Shown here: positions 50,140 through 60,746 of the stretch, in pieces | Layout: every line of letters begins with the position of its first letter | Position numbering within the stretch: the first letter of the stretch is position 1 | NCBI GenBank assembly: GCA_027627225.1 | Contig: CM051034.1 | Location: forward strand, 16,414,980 to 16,478,979 | From: Congeria kusceri | Lineage: Eukaryota > Mollusca > Bivalvia > Myida > Dreissenidae | Direction of reading: 5' to 3' | Length of the DNA: 64,000 nucleotides | The notes under the pieces: model-generated | The model's database searches: none | What the model was told of the DNA's origin: nothing | What the model saw: only the letters and a program-made list of their open reading frames with translations | Position numbers and translations under genes: made by a program

Positions 50140-50760
50140 AAGTTCTCACTTAACCGCTTTCTTAATATATATATTCTGTAAGTGACCTTACATGACCCCA
50201 CATACATATGTTAAATTTTAATTGAATATCTGTACTAGTTACAGAAACATATGTACTTCCATGAAACTTTTACCTGAACATTTCTAAGTACAAAAAAAGG
50301 GGCTTAAATCTGCTAAAATACACTGGTCACAATTATCGGCATAGGCCAGTGACCTTATCAATCGAATATCTGCAGTAGATTATAGAAAACTGGAGTCGTT
50401 GCACGCAAACTTTGATCAGAATTTTACATGTACAAAAATGGGTATAATTCTGCTCAATTGCAGGTCAGAGTTATGGGCCTTGGTCATTGACATCAAATAA
50501 TGACTCCGAAGACATGTGTGAAGTTTCAATTGAATAGCTGCAGTAGATTTAGAATCATGGAGTTGTTGCACGCAAACTTTAATCTGCATTTACTAAGTAC
50601 AAAAACGGGCATACCGGTAATTCAGAGTTATGGTCCTTGGTCAGTGACCTTCCCTAATGACCCGAAGGCATGTGAGACGTTTCAATTGGATATGTTTAGA
50701 AGTTACAGAGATATGGAGTGCTTGCACGCAAACATTAACCAGAGCATTATGCCGACGCCA
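50140..50760. repeat. Diverged ~150-160-bp pearl-type cores
   Basis: 'gtgtgaagtttcaattgaat', 'ctgcagtagatt(t/a)', 'gagttgttgcacgcaaactt' and 'gggcat' recur at about 50,210, 50,360, 50,510 and 50,670. The end, 'gccgacgccaccgcagatg', resembles typical tails of this repeat. The ORFs at 50,500-50,772 and 50,641-50,862 are repeat translations. Confidence 0.65.
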
Positions 50761-50911
50761 CCGCAGATGTAAAGCTCGGACTATTTGGTGAATAGTCGTA
50801 TTAGGCAAGCTTTTAACTACAAACATATATTTAAAGGAAGATCTTAACATTGATTTTTTCACATTGGAAAAGTATTATGAAATAAAAGCAATTTGGAAAA
50901 AATATACATAC

Positions 50912-50992
50912 ACAAGTAAAACCACATATTGGTGAAACTGAAGATACTTTTCTCCGCTTGGGTCCATCCTCAGCTGCAGAATCCACATTATC
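50912..50992 (-). pseudogene. Exon with NLS-like motif
   Basis: 81 bp (27 codons, phase 0) between 'acattccag' and 'tgt|gtatgt' reads DNVDSAAEDGPKRRKVSS. PKRRKV is a classical-type nuclear localisation signal in an acidic linker, which suggests nuclear action. Confidence 0.6.
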
Positions 50993-52102
50993 CTGGAATG
51001 TTATTTCTGTATTAAAATATGGGAAGAACAGAATTGTCACTGCTCTCTGAATCGTGCTTGCCTATTATATTGCCTAATAATTATATGCAAATAAGCAAAG
51101 TATATTACTGAAGTTTAACTAGTAAATAATGAGTTGGGGGCAACATTTAGTGGTTTGTAACCAAAGACTAACTTGATATACATATTTTACAAAAGTATGA
51201 TGTTACACAGACTGACACGCTGACTTCTATGATTGATACATTAAAAAAGCTGCAATGTGTAGAACGGCATAAACATTTTTCAAGAGCACTAGTATGTAAG
51301 TGGCATTGTAGATTTTCACTAGGGAGGGCAAACACTTCACCTTGTAGACGACCGAAAAGCAACAGCAGCTTTGCCAATGCAGGGCTTTTTTAAAGCTGAT
51401 TTCATAGCCATTATTGGGTCATATTCCCAATGGCAAAAAGTATCTTTTTTCCCAAATCCATTCCTAAAATGCCCAATTGATGGTTTGACTTTCAGGTGAT
51501 TGTAAATAAGAGGTTTTACATGTATAATTAGACTGATGAAGTTGTAATAACCATTTTACTGTTTTGTTTGTGTTCAGAATATGCTATTTTATGTAGTTTT
51601 AACAAAAGATTCTTCTAATTTTATTAACCAAACGTTTTTCCCAATTTTCGGTGAATTGACGCTAAAATTCCCAAATTCACGGGTATAGGTTAATATTCCC
51701 AAAATGGTGAAACAAAAGCCCTGCAATGTATTTACAAGATTTATTGAACATTATTAAAACTGCATTGACTGATAGGGTGGATCATTTGAGAAACTGTAAT
51801 GTTACGTTGTGATGTTATGACGTTACAATGTGCACTGTCCATGGTATATGAATATGACATATGATTACAAACATGTAACTTAATAGTATATGAATATTTT
51901 AAGTTTAAAACCATTGTCTACAATTTACAATGTATTGGGACGACCCTCGTATATTCATTCACCACAAGCTAAGTGCAATAATGTCCAGGCTATTCCTTGT
52001 ACGTTTTATTGAAACCGCAAGAGGTTTCATAAAAGAAGTCCTTAGAAAATAAGGAAGCACAACAGCAACCTGAAAAACAAATTATTTCAAACATGTACTT
52101 AC

Positions 52103-52198
52103 TATACCATGGCAAACCTCTACATGCTCCCTAAGCACACTAATTGGAACCACATCCCCACATGTCAAACATTCTTGGCAGGGCTCACTTAGCTCAGT
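52103..52198 (-). pseudogene. UBZ4-like zinc-finger exon (first finger)
   Basis: 96 bp (32 codons, phase 0) between 'gaatacctttcag' and donor GTAAGT. It contains CLTCGDVVPISVLREHVEVC, exactly C-x2-C-x11-H-x3-C, the spacing seen in the other finger. Intact. Confidence 0.75.
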
Positions 52199-52709
52199 CT
52201 GAAAGGTATTCAATAGCTCTTCAGCTTTGACCTCTAGCTGAGCTGAAACATTATTTCTTTGAATTTGCTTTAATAATGTTTTCTATACATGTATCCTAAT
52301 CCTAAATGTGAATATATATATGATTTATATATTATATATGCCCTGATGAGCTTTGTCGAAACGTGTTGGCTATTTTGTGATATATATTTATAATCCCAGT
52401 AACGTGGTATATATATACTAAGCCTAAATTAAATCTGACTAACTGACAGTAACCAATACCAAGACATGAATCCGGAAAACACATTTCCTATATAAAATGG
52501 ACATTTAACTTTAACAAAGAGCCATAACTGTGCAATTCCTGGACTAGCACACACGGAATGTGTTACTCACATCCACACTTGAGTGATCAATGATGGTGAT
52601 GACATACCAATATGTTCCATCCAAAAAACAGTAGCCTCCAGAGTGCTAACATGACAAATGCTGAATCAACGGACAAGTGATCAAAGACTACCGGGTACAA
52701 ATAACTAAC

Positions 52710-53020
52710 CCTCAGTTTCCCTGTGTCGAGATCCTTTTGGATGGGTCTTACATAACACATTGCTTGTCCTAAATTGCTGTCATTGCAAGGTAATCAGATG
52801 TGTACCCACCCACGGGCAACACTATGTTTTCAAGTACAATTCTGCTCCCAGGTGGCGTCCTCATTCGCTCATAGCCTCCACAGTCCCGTAGTTTCGGATA
52901 CGCTTCTTCTAAAGTTTTCTTAAAATCATTCTTATTTCCGCTTTTCACCAATGTAATTATTTTTTCACCCAGTCCAGCTTTGTGTAACCTATACTTTTCC
53001 TCACGGTTTGGGACATTCTC
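52710..53020 (-). pseudogene. Conserved N-terminal domain exon, 1-bp deletion
   Basis: Acceptor 'ttctggttcag'; reads 'HKAGLGEKIITL', 'AYPKLRDCGGYERMR' and 'DYLAMTAI', then after a one-base loss near 52,783 'GQAMCYVRPIQKDLD' to donor GTTAGT. The exon is 311 bp, one short of the 312 that would keep phase 0 at both ends. The function of this region is unknown to me; it is the usual N-terminal part of G2E3-like HECT proteins. Confidence 0.75.
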
Positions 53021-53824
53021 CTGAACCAGAACTTAGAGATGTCACTAAACGTAATTGAACTCTCTTCAAATATGCCTAAATAAGGAAATAATGTAACATG
53101 CATCGATTTTGCCAAACACATTTACCAGTAATTATTTTTTTTTATACTTCGGTCCAATTCAAAGGCCATAATAAATGCCAGGACTACCCTGAATTAACTA
53201 TAATCACCAAAGCATGTTCATGTAATGGATAGTAAGATACAGTGTTGGGCATGTTATAAGTTGTACAGGAAAGTAACACATACATACAACATGTATAATA
53301 AATTAAACAATAAATAATTATAATTGTGTGCATCACAAAGTCATGGAAATTAATGTCCTTGTAAAACAAGTACAAAGTTAGTAACATATTGACTGTATAA
53401 AATTACTACTATATTTTCAACTATTTTATTTTTTATACAAGTAATATTTGTATTATATCAAAGTGATTTTAAGGTTGAAATTCTACGATAAATCGAGTGG
53501 TGGCAAAAAGGTAAGTATTCTGGATTTACATCATCGCTGTATTTGACCATTTTGTGGACAATAATACTAATAGCAATTAATGTTTGAACATAGAGGTGTA
53601 CCAAGCATTGATTTTGTTTGCATTTTGTTTTCTCTGAAACCAATTAAAACACTTAAAAAAACCCACAAAATTTCATTTGTTTTTCATTCCCAATAAAGTT
53701 AAGAAGCTTTGAAAGCTTTAAAGAAGCGATACCTCTAAAACTTGTGTTTACCATTTGCCTTTTCTAGCAGATAATGGTAATGAGGTGCACAGAGAAAAAC
53801 ATTTTTGCATTTAATGTTACCTAC

Positions 53825-54021
53825 TTGATTACACTTTGGAATGATAGAAAACTTGTGAGTCCAGTAGCACACTGTAGTAGCCTCTGTATGCGTCCGTACT
53901 CCACGCCTTGGGACTGTCTTTCTGTAGGGCACACAAATGGCCCTGGCAGCATTAGCAGTGTTTATATATGTAGTCGTTGGTGCTGACGAGTTGCATGGGG
54001 CACTAGCGGTTGTTACTGGTA
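53825..54021 (-). pseudogene. N-terminal exon with WTHKF motif
   Basis: Acceptor 'cacatttaccag'; reads 'VTTASAPCNSSAPTTT', then VPYRKTVPRRGVRT and YWTHKFSIIPKCNQ to donor GTAGGT, joining in phase 0 to the next exon. Ala/Ser/Thr-rich and basic, probably disordered. Any earlier exon, start codon and promoter were not found in 54.0-61.4 kb. Confidence 0.6.
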
Positions 54022-54539
54022 CTGGTAAATGTGAAATTTAACAGGTCAGCAACCTACACAAATAATTCATTAAATGCGTATGAAATAAGACAGACTAGAA
54101 CAGGGGAGATACTACCCGCCCATTTACCTTTTGTGCATAATCTGACTAACTTCAGGTAAATTGGTACCTAGATATTGCTTCAACCCACAAACTACCTAAA
54201 TATGAAAGGAAGTAAATGTACACACACTTCAGAACGTGTGGGGGTATGAAACTCTATGTAGGGTATTTCCCATTAAAGTGATACAATTGCCATCAAACCA
54301 TACATTAACTAGAAATGTGTACACTGACACGGATGCCCCCACCTATGCAGCCATTTCTACATGGCGCCGCTTTTCTGTATGCAATAGCAGCATACAAATT
54401 ATTTTGCAAAAAGAGATTTGTCGTTTTATATTTTACTTTCTGCTAATGTATTCTCTTATACTGGGAAGTAATTTGGATATCAAAAAATAGTTATTGTATG
54501 ATCAAATTACTCTTGCAAAATGCCTTTTATCATTTTTGA

Positions 54540-54784
54540 ATTTTGCTTTGCACACTCATGCATCAAGGGAAGTAATTCACTAACTTCACAAGTCAGGTTG
54601 TGCATGCAACACTTCATCTGGTGATTGTGATCATTTCTGCCAATTTATCTGAAAATCCCTGCATGAATGACAATATTATGCTCTGGAAAATTATTTGACC
54701 TTTGACCTTGATTAATGACCTTGACCTTTCAGCCACAGACATGCCATCTCATAATGATTACCACTTCTGCCAAGTTATTTGAAA
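54540..54784. repeat. Pearl-type repeat, left part, split by LINE insertion
   Basis: 'atttgacctttgaccttg', 'ccacagacatgccatctca' and 'cacttctgccaagttatttg' match the repeats at 56.5-58.2 kb. The repeat is interrupted at 54,784 and resumes at 56,492. Confidence 0.75.
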
Positions 54785-56491
54785 CCAGCAAACCTTTGAT
54801 ATGCTTGGCCTAACATTTCATATTGATCTTAAAAAGATGTTGGAACTTAATTTTACGGAGAAATTATCAAAAGTTAAAACAGTATTAAAAAACTGGTCAA
54901 GAAGGATACTAACGCCTATTGGCCGAATACAAGTGATAAAAACAATAGCTCTGCCAATACTCAATCATCTGTTTGCTTCGCTTCCAAATCCGTCAAACAC
55001 AATATTAACTGAGTTAAATGACCTATTTTTCAACTTTGTTTGGAATGGTAGATCAAAAGTTAAAAAAAATGTTATCACAAAGGAATATGCTGAGGGAGGT
55101 CTAAATATGATAAATCTATGCTCTTTCATAAGCTCCTTAAAATGTTCTTGGATTCGTAGAATTGTCACCGGAAATGGTAAATGGATTAGTGTTGCACAAA
55201 CAATGATAGACTTTGATAAATTATATAACTGTGGTCTACATTATCCTGAGAACTTAATCAATAGAATACAAAACAATTTTTGGAAAGACACATTAAAATC
55301 CTTTGTTGAGTTCTGCAAAGCGGAACAATTAAATACAAAATACATACTACAAAATCCAATTTTTTATAATCCGAATATTATGATTGGTAATAAAAGTATA
55401 TTTTTCAAATCTTGGTTTGAAAAAGGTGTTCACTTTATTGGGGATTTGGTCAGCAACAAAGAATTACTTACATTTTATAGCTATGAAGACTTCTGTAAAT
55501 TGTATAATTTCAATCCAAACTACTTGCTTTATATAGGTATTGTTAATACTTTAACAAAATATTTAAAAACCTGTAGCTCGTTTGAATCTATTTTTTGTAA
55601 ACCGTTTGTTCCAATATCGTTACAGTCTATTTTAAAAAACACAAAAGGAACTCGGCCTATGTATGATGTATTAAAAAAGAATAAAATCTTACCAGTCTGT
55701 ATATCGAAATGGTCGACCACCTTTAACGATATCAATATAGAAGACTGGAAACATATTTTTGAAATGCCTTTTTGTATTACCAAAGATTCAAATTTACAGT
55801 GGTTACAATATAGAATTATACACAGAATTCTAGGTACCAATTCGTTCTTATTTAAAATCCATTACACAAATTCGGCCAACTGCTCTTTTTGTCAAAATAT
55901 ATGCGAAACAATTGAGCATATCTTTTGGGAATGTAATCATGTTCAAAGATTAATAACAGAACTATTTGGCCAATTTGAAAGTATCGCAGATCTTATTAAC
56001 CCGTCTTCTTTTATTTTGGGTCATAAAAATCAAAATGACCCTTTGAACTTAATTTTTCTTTTCACTAAAATGTTCATTTATAATTGTAAAATGAACAAAA
56101 CCATCCCTACATCAAATACGGCAAAGGCATATTTTGCTCTACACTATAATGTACTAAATGAAATAAATTACTTTAATACTTCAAGTGATAATAACAAATG
56201 GGGCATATTTTTACCTCTTTTTTGTTAGAACAAAAATACTGTGCTATTAGGTGACTGTTAATAATAAAGTTGTTGTTTGTAAAATAAAATGTTTATACAT
56301 ATATAGGTATTGGTTTTCGTGGAGCACTTGGTAGCATTACACATTATAAACGACATATGTATATACATGCATCTAATGTACTTTTGTACGGTGTGGAGGG
56401 GGATGCCCTCGACCCCCACACACCTATTGACGAGGAAAATAAAATATACGGAACAAACAAACAAACAAACAAAAAAAAAAAAAAAAAAAAA
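54785..56491 (+). mobile_element. 5'-truncated L1-like LINE with 13-bp TSD and poly-A
   Basis: It is flanked by 'aagttatttgaaa' at 54,772-54,784 and 56,492-56,504. Between them lie the C-terminal third of LINE ORF2, a 3' UTR with a GC hairpin (about 56,390-56,420: 'gtgtggaggggg' / 'cgacccccacac'), 'aataaaatatacgg', and a tail of (acaa)n plus about 20 A. This is a textbook target-primed insertion, truncated just after the RT core. The intact frame, perfect TSD and poly-A mark it as young and later than the giant transposon. Confidence 0.93.
54801..56228 (+). CDS. LINE ORF2 C-terminal fragment, open 475 codons
   Basis: The frame continues upstream to the insertion point, so the ATG at 54,801 is internal and not a natural start. 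It begins after the RT catalytic motifs with 'LGLTFHIDL', then 'KNWSRRILTPIGRIQVIK', 'FFNFVWNGRSKVKKN' and 'EYAEGGLNMINL'. It ends with the zinc-knuckle CSFCQNICETIEHIFWEC (C-x2-C-x8-H-x4-C) near 55,880-55,935. It is related to the dead copy at 6.0-9.4 kb but diverged. Without endonuclease and RT it cannot move itself. The minus-strand ORFs at 54,965 and 55,529 are shadows. Confidence 0.9.
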   Translation: MLGLTFHIDLKKMLELNFTEKLSKVKTVLKNWSRRILTPIGRIQVIKTIALPILNHLFASLPNPSNTILTELNDLFFNFVWNGRSKVKKNVITKEYAEGGLNMINLCSFISSLKCSWIRRIVTGNGKWISVAQTMIDFDKLYNCGLHYPENLINRIQNNFWKDTLKSFVEFCKAEQLNTKYILQNPIFYNPNIMIGNKSIFFKSWFEKGVHFIGDLVSNKELLTFYSYEDFCKLYNFNPNYLLYIGIVNTLTKYLKTCSSFESIFCKPFVPISLQSILKNTKGTRPMYDVLKKNKILPVCISKWSTTFNDINIEDWKHIFEMPFCITKDSNLQWLQYRIIHRILGTNSFLFKIHYTNSANCSFCQNICETIEHIFWECNHVQRLITELFGQFESIADLINPSSFILGHKNQNDPLNLIFLFTKMFIYNCKMNKTIPTSNTAKAYFALHYNVLNEINYFNTSSDNNKWGIFLPLFC

Positions 56492-56504
56492 AAGTTATTT
56501 GAAA

Positions 56505-57200
56505 TTGTTTCATGCCGCACACAATTATGCTCCAGAAATAATCCATGGACTTAATTCTTATGCTTGAGCTTTGACCTTAACGTGTGACCTTGACCGTGGA
56601 CCTAGTTTTTGCTGGCTACACATCGTCTTAAAATGGTTATCACTTCTGCCAAGTTATTTGAAAATCCTTCGATGCTGGACAGAGTTATTACCTGGACAAG
56701 AATCTTAACATATATACATATAGTTGACATTAAAGTGTGACCTTGACAGTGGACTTTTAACTTATGCTAAGTTGCTTGAAAATCCTTCCCTGCTGTAGAA
56801 CATTATGCTTCGGACAGGGTCTATGGCTTAAATTGTTATATTTGACCTTTGATCTTTTAGTGTGACCCTGACATTATACAAAGGGACCTGGTTCTTGCGC
56901 GCAACACACCGACACACCATGCTAAGCACTTCGGCCAAGTTAGTTTAAAATCCTTCCCTGCTGGACAAAATTATGCTTCAGACAGTATCTATGGCTTAAA
57001 TTCTTATATTTGACCACTGAGCTTTAAGTGTGACCATGACCCTGGACCTTGGGACCTGGTTCTTGCACGCGACACACCATCTCACCATGCTCAACACTTG
57101 TGCCAAGTTATTTGAAATTCCTTCCAATGGTAGACAAAACAAGATATGTTTGTAAAACATGTATGCCCCCCGACTTGCAGCCAAGTTGTGAATATATGCA
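56505..57200. repeat. Pearl-type cores, right part
   Basis: Repeated blocks are 'tgctggacaaaattatgctt', 'gacagtatctatggctt(a)', 'atatttgacc', 'gtgtgaccttgac', 'gggacctggttcttgc' and 'cacaccatctcaccatgct'. The starts near 56,505, 56,660, 56,790 and 56,950 give units of about 130-160 bp. Confidence 0.75.
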
Positions 57201-57901
57201 ATTGTTAAGAATTGTTTTAAATATGCCATCCCAAGCGAGGTCTCGATATATGGTATCTATGTATGAAGTTTCATTAAAATATCTCGATGCGTTCTTAAGT
57301 TATTGAGCGGAAACCGTTTTTCTATTTTTAGCAACGGTGACCTTGACCCCATCAACGCCATATGCAATCCCAAGCGATAACTTGATATAAGGTATATATG
57401 TATGAGGTTTAATTAAAATATCTTGATGCGTTCTCAAGTTATTGTGCTGAAACTGTTTTTCTATTTTTAGTAACGGCGACTTCGACCTTGACACCACCCG
57501 CCCAATAAGCAATCCCAAGTGAGGTATCAATATAAGGTATCTATGTATGAAGTTTCATTAAAATATCTCGAGGCGTTCTCAAGTTATTGAGCGGATACCG
57601 TTTTTCTATTTTTAGGAACGGTGACGTTGACCTTGACCCAACCCACCCCATTTGCGATCGCGAGCGAGGTCTCAATATAAAGTATCAATGTATGAAGTTT
57701 CATTAAAATATCTCGATGAGTTCTCAAGTTATTGAGCTGAAACCGTTTGTTTCTTTTAGTAACGGTGACCTTGACCTTGACCCCACCCACCCCATATGCA
57801 ATCCGAAGCGAGGTCTCGATATAAGGTATCTATGTATAAAGTTTCATTAAAATATCTCTATGCGTTCTCAAGTTAGCAAAAACAGTTTTTCTATTTTTAG
57901 C
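57200..57901. repeat. Five-unit tandem array, 139-145 bp
   Basis: 'atgaagtttcattaaaatat' recurs at 57,263, 57,402, 57,547, 57,692 and 57,836 (steps 139, 145, 145 and 144). Each unit also has 'tcaagttattgagcggaaac' and 'aacggtgaccttgacc'. The minus ORFs at 57,300-57,530 and 57,584-57,790 are repeat translations. Confidence 0.9.
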
Positions 57902-58112
57902 ATCGGTGACCTTGACCTTTGACCTGTTGACTTCAAAATTTACAGGGATCTTCCTTACCTCCCAAGTAACCAGCATACAAACGTTCATGATCGTAGGTCA
58001 AAGCGTCCTCTAGATATCGTGAGGAAACGAAATGGTCTACGGACAGACCGACCGACCGACTGACAATAGCAAAGCAATGTACCCCCACTTCTTTGAAGGG
58101 GGGCATAATTAT
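57902..58112. mobile_element. Pearl-type unit with GACC tail, sister of 1-594
   Basis: It matches the first 594 bp of the window: 'accttgacctttgacctg', 'accagcataca', 'gatcgtaggtcaaagcg', 'aaacgaaatggtctacggac', (GACC)n, then 'tacccccacttct' / 'gggggcata'. Confidence 0.85.
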
Positions 58113-58402
58113 GCTCTGGACAGGGTCTTTGGCTGAAATTCTTATATTTGACCTTTGACCTTTAAGTGTGACCTTGACCTTGGACATAGGGACCTGGTTC
58201 ATGCGCGCGACACACCGTCTCATTATGCTTACCATTACCATTATTTGAAAATCCTCAAATGCTGGACAAAGTTATTGTCCGGACAAGAATCCAAACATAC
58301 GTACATACGACACACGTACATACGTACGTACCCACGGACATGGTAAACTCTATATGCCCCCCCCCCCACCACCACCACCACCATTGATGGTGGGGGCATA
58401 TA
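58113..58402. repeat. Pearl-type unit with GTAC-rich tail and C/G hairpin end
   Basis: The core 'tttgacctttgacctttaag' leads through (acgtac)n at about 58,300-58,330 to 'tatatgcccccc' ... 'ggtgggggcatata', a strong terminal hairpin around a CCA triplet run. Confidence 0.8.
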
Positions 58403-59765
58403 ACAAATCATTAAATGAGCAGAAGACCATTTGAATACAATCATGACGGTTCAATTTTAACATGACTGACCATAACGGCCAACTTGACAGACTTAAATGA
58501 GTTGTTGTTTATGAGTGTTGTGGCCCAAATAGTATTCGAACGAATAAAAAAAATGAAAATGTATGCGCAACAATCACCAGTTACCACTATGTTTAATATT
58601 AAAATCAATCACAATGAAGTTTGTTTAAATTTACTGAACCACTGGGACTCGGCTGTCATGATCTGATCTATCACCCGCATTCTAATTACGACATTTGTAA
58701 AACCCCGACATGTTTAAAGTTCAGGCCTATATTTTACAACTGTCTAAGCTCAGCAAGCTCGTTTTTTGGACCTTGCATCTAGTATGATTACTTTGGATTT
58801 TTTCATCCTGGTGTTAAAAACAAAATGACTTATGAATGTTGCTAACTAACAAGTTTTCAACTTTTCATCAATGTGTTTTAACAATGATAGAAGCTCTTCA
58901 TAAAGTCAATAATTATCCGGCCCAAAACCAGGTCACTACAGCCGCACTTTACACATGTAATAATTTTTGTTCAATGTTTTCCTGAGCGTAAACGTGTGTC
59001 TGCAATTATTTACTAAGGATAGGTTTTTTTTTATAAAAACAGTTTGCAAACTAGTAGAAAAGGGTGTGTAGTACCAAACAAACAAAAACGACAATTTATG
59101 CTTTCTTTGTCACATCATTGTCACTGACTGTGGAAATTGATATGGTTATTGAACAAACAAGTTTCTGCTGACAATTACCCGGCACTTCCTATTAAATAAC
59201 GACAATGAACACAATTATATCGGATTGCAATACTTTTATACAGTAACATGCATTTATACATTACAAAATAAACATATGAAGGTTGTGGAATAATGTTTTT
59301 ACATGAACAAGTGACATTTGCTTGCAGACAAGTAGATCTTTGGAATGAACTTGTCCGTGGACAAGCGAATAATTTTGATATTTCCACACCTCTGATGAAT
59401 AGAGTATTATACAAACTAGATTTCATTTTGTTCATAGAATAGAAAGTTCTGGAGATGTATTCATACAGTGGCTATAAGTGAGGGTTGAGTAAAATTGCAA
59501 CAAATAAAATTAAACTTAATACTAGATCGAAGCTTTGCAAATGGCGGTCTGTACATAAATGTAATGAATTAATACGCAAGTATAAATCCAAATTAAATGC
59601 ACATTGCGGGTAAATTTCGGCACATTTAAAAGCAGTTTTCTACTGTTCCCACTCACGGGTCAGAATATCTGATCCTTTCCAAAAGCAAAATATAACTAAT
59701 TATTCCCAATTCTTACACAAAACCCAAATCCTAGTTAAAATAGCGAGAATATCAACTAAAATAAA
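58403..59765. other. No recognised feature inside the giant transposon's right arm
   Basis: AT-rich. The frames at 58,484-58,666 (+) and 59,175-59,435 (-) are not recognised. A first exon or promoter of the HECT gene could lie here, but none is visible. Confidence 0.4.
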
Positions 59766-59773
59766 GTTATTAA

Positions 59774-60738
59774 TAGGGGTGTAACGATATATATGTCTCA
59801 TATCGCGATATATTGCAATATTTGGAAATATATCGCGATATATACCGAGATATTCTGCCTAATTTAAATGCACAGTTTCTCTTCCGATATTTGTAAAATT
59901 ACGTAGTTTTGTTACAGTCTATTTGAATAGTCCAGAAAAATACAAATAGCATCAAACATTGCAGAAATCGCTTCTAGTGATCATCTTACCGACAAAAAAA
60001 CAACAACAAGAAAAACAACACTGAAATTGGCGTAATAATAACGGTTTGGTAAATTATATCGTCTATGCCTTCTGAGTAAGTCAGCATGTAATTTATTGTA
60101 TATAATATAGACAATTATGTTCTCATCAGGCGTATTTGAAGACAGAAATGATAAAATGCCTTTCGTAAATAAGTGACTGTTTTAGACGAATAGAAGTCAT
60201 AATTGTCATAAAACTATAATTATTGGCGAATATATGTTTTGAACTGGATGCCATGGCCTGCGGATTTAAACTGTTCGTTCAGTGTTTGAACTTTAATTCA
60301 CGAATACATGGTAATGTTATATATCTAGCAAACAAGGCAAGAAAAAAACATTCAGCACTCCGGCAGCCATTTGCATGTCAAATATTAAAAAAAGAAATAA
60401 GCTAAAAAGTTAGAATTTTAAAGACATCTCAATTAAATGCAATTGTTTTTTTTAAAGTAGCAACCGCAAATTTGTTTCAATATTTTTTTTTCATATTCTC
60501 ATGTACGTGTTTTGTATGTTTTATTCGTGTATTAAATAGATCTATATTGTATTAACTGTCCGAAACTCGGTTTATTTTTCAATAATGAACTGATAATTCA
60601 TCCAGATTTTAACAGTACAAACGCTCAAGTCGTACAAAACAACATTGGTGCAGATTACACTCTCCAAAATGAACAAATCTTTGATATATTACCGCGAGAT
60701 GTGATACCGCGATATACCGGTATATTGTTACACCCCTA
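59774..60738. mobile_element. Non-autonomous hAT-type transposon, 965 bp, 8-bp TSD
   Basis: Both ends read TAGGGGTGTAAC(G/A)ATATA inward, flanked by GTTATTAA at 59,766-59,773 and 60,739-60,746. The subterminal regions are rich in 'atatcgcgatata' and 'accgcgatatacc'. 'AGGGGTGTAAC' ends with an 8-bp TSD are characteristic of hAT elements. The 60-codon ORF at 60,223-60,405 is not a transposase. Nested in the giant transposon, hence younger. Confidence 0.9.
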
Positions 60739-60746
60739 GTTATTAA

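Larger units (their letters stand above)
43399..54021 (-). pseudogene. UBZ4-HECT E3 ubiquitin ligase gene of the giant transposon, about nine exons, decayed
   Basis: Exons on the minus strand, 5' to 3', are about 53,825-54,021, 52,710-53,020, 52,103-52,198, 50,912-50,992, 48,940-49,071, 47,228-47,650, 46,448-46,610, 45,706-45,887 and 43,399-43,658. Together they would encode about 600 residues: an N-terminal region, two C2HC UBZ4-like zinc fingers with an NLS-like PKRRKV between them, and a C-terminal HECT domain ending in the catalytic Cys lobe. The expected role is ubiquitin transfer in the nucleus. The protein type resembles the G2E3-like HECT proteins annotated in very high copy in fish and invertebrates. 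The exons are too long and conserved to be chance. Defects are a 1-bp deletion in exon 2, frameshifts in exons 6 and 8 and loss of the last splice acceptor. Exon phases do not fit across exons 4-6, so an exon may be missing. Confidence 0.85.

Noticed and set aside
43399..54021. Conserved host HECT gene (G2E3 orthologue)
   Set aside because: It lies within TIR/TSD-bounded DNA beside an integrase, carries multiple inactivating changes and lacks PHD fingers seen in vertebrate G2E3; transposon cargo fits better.
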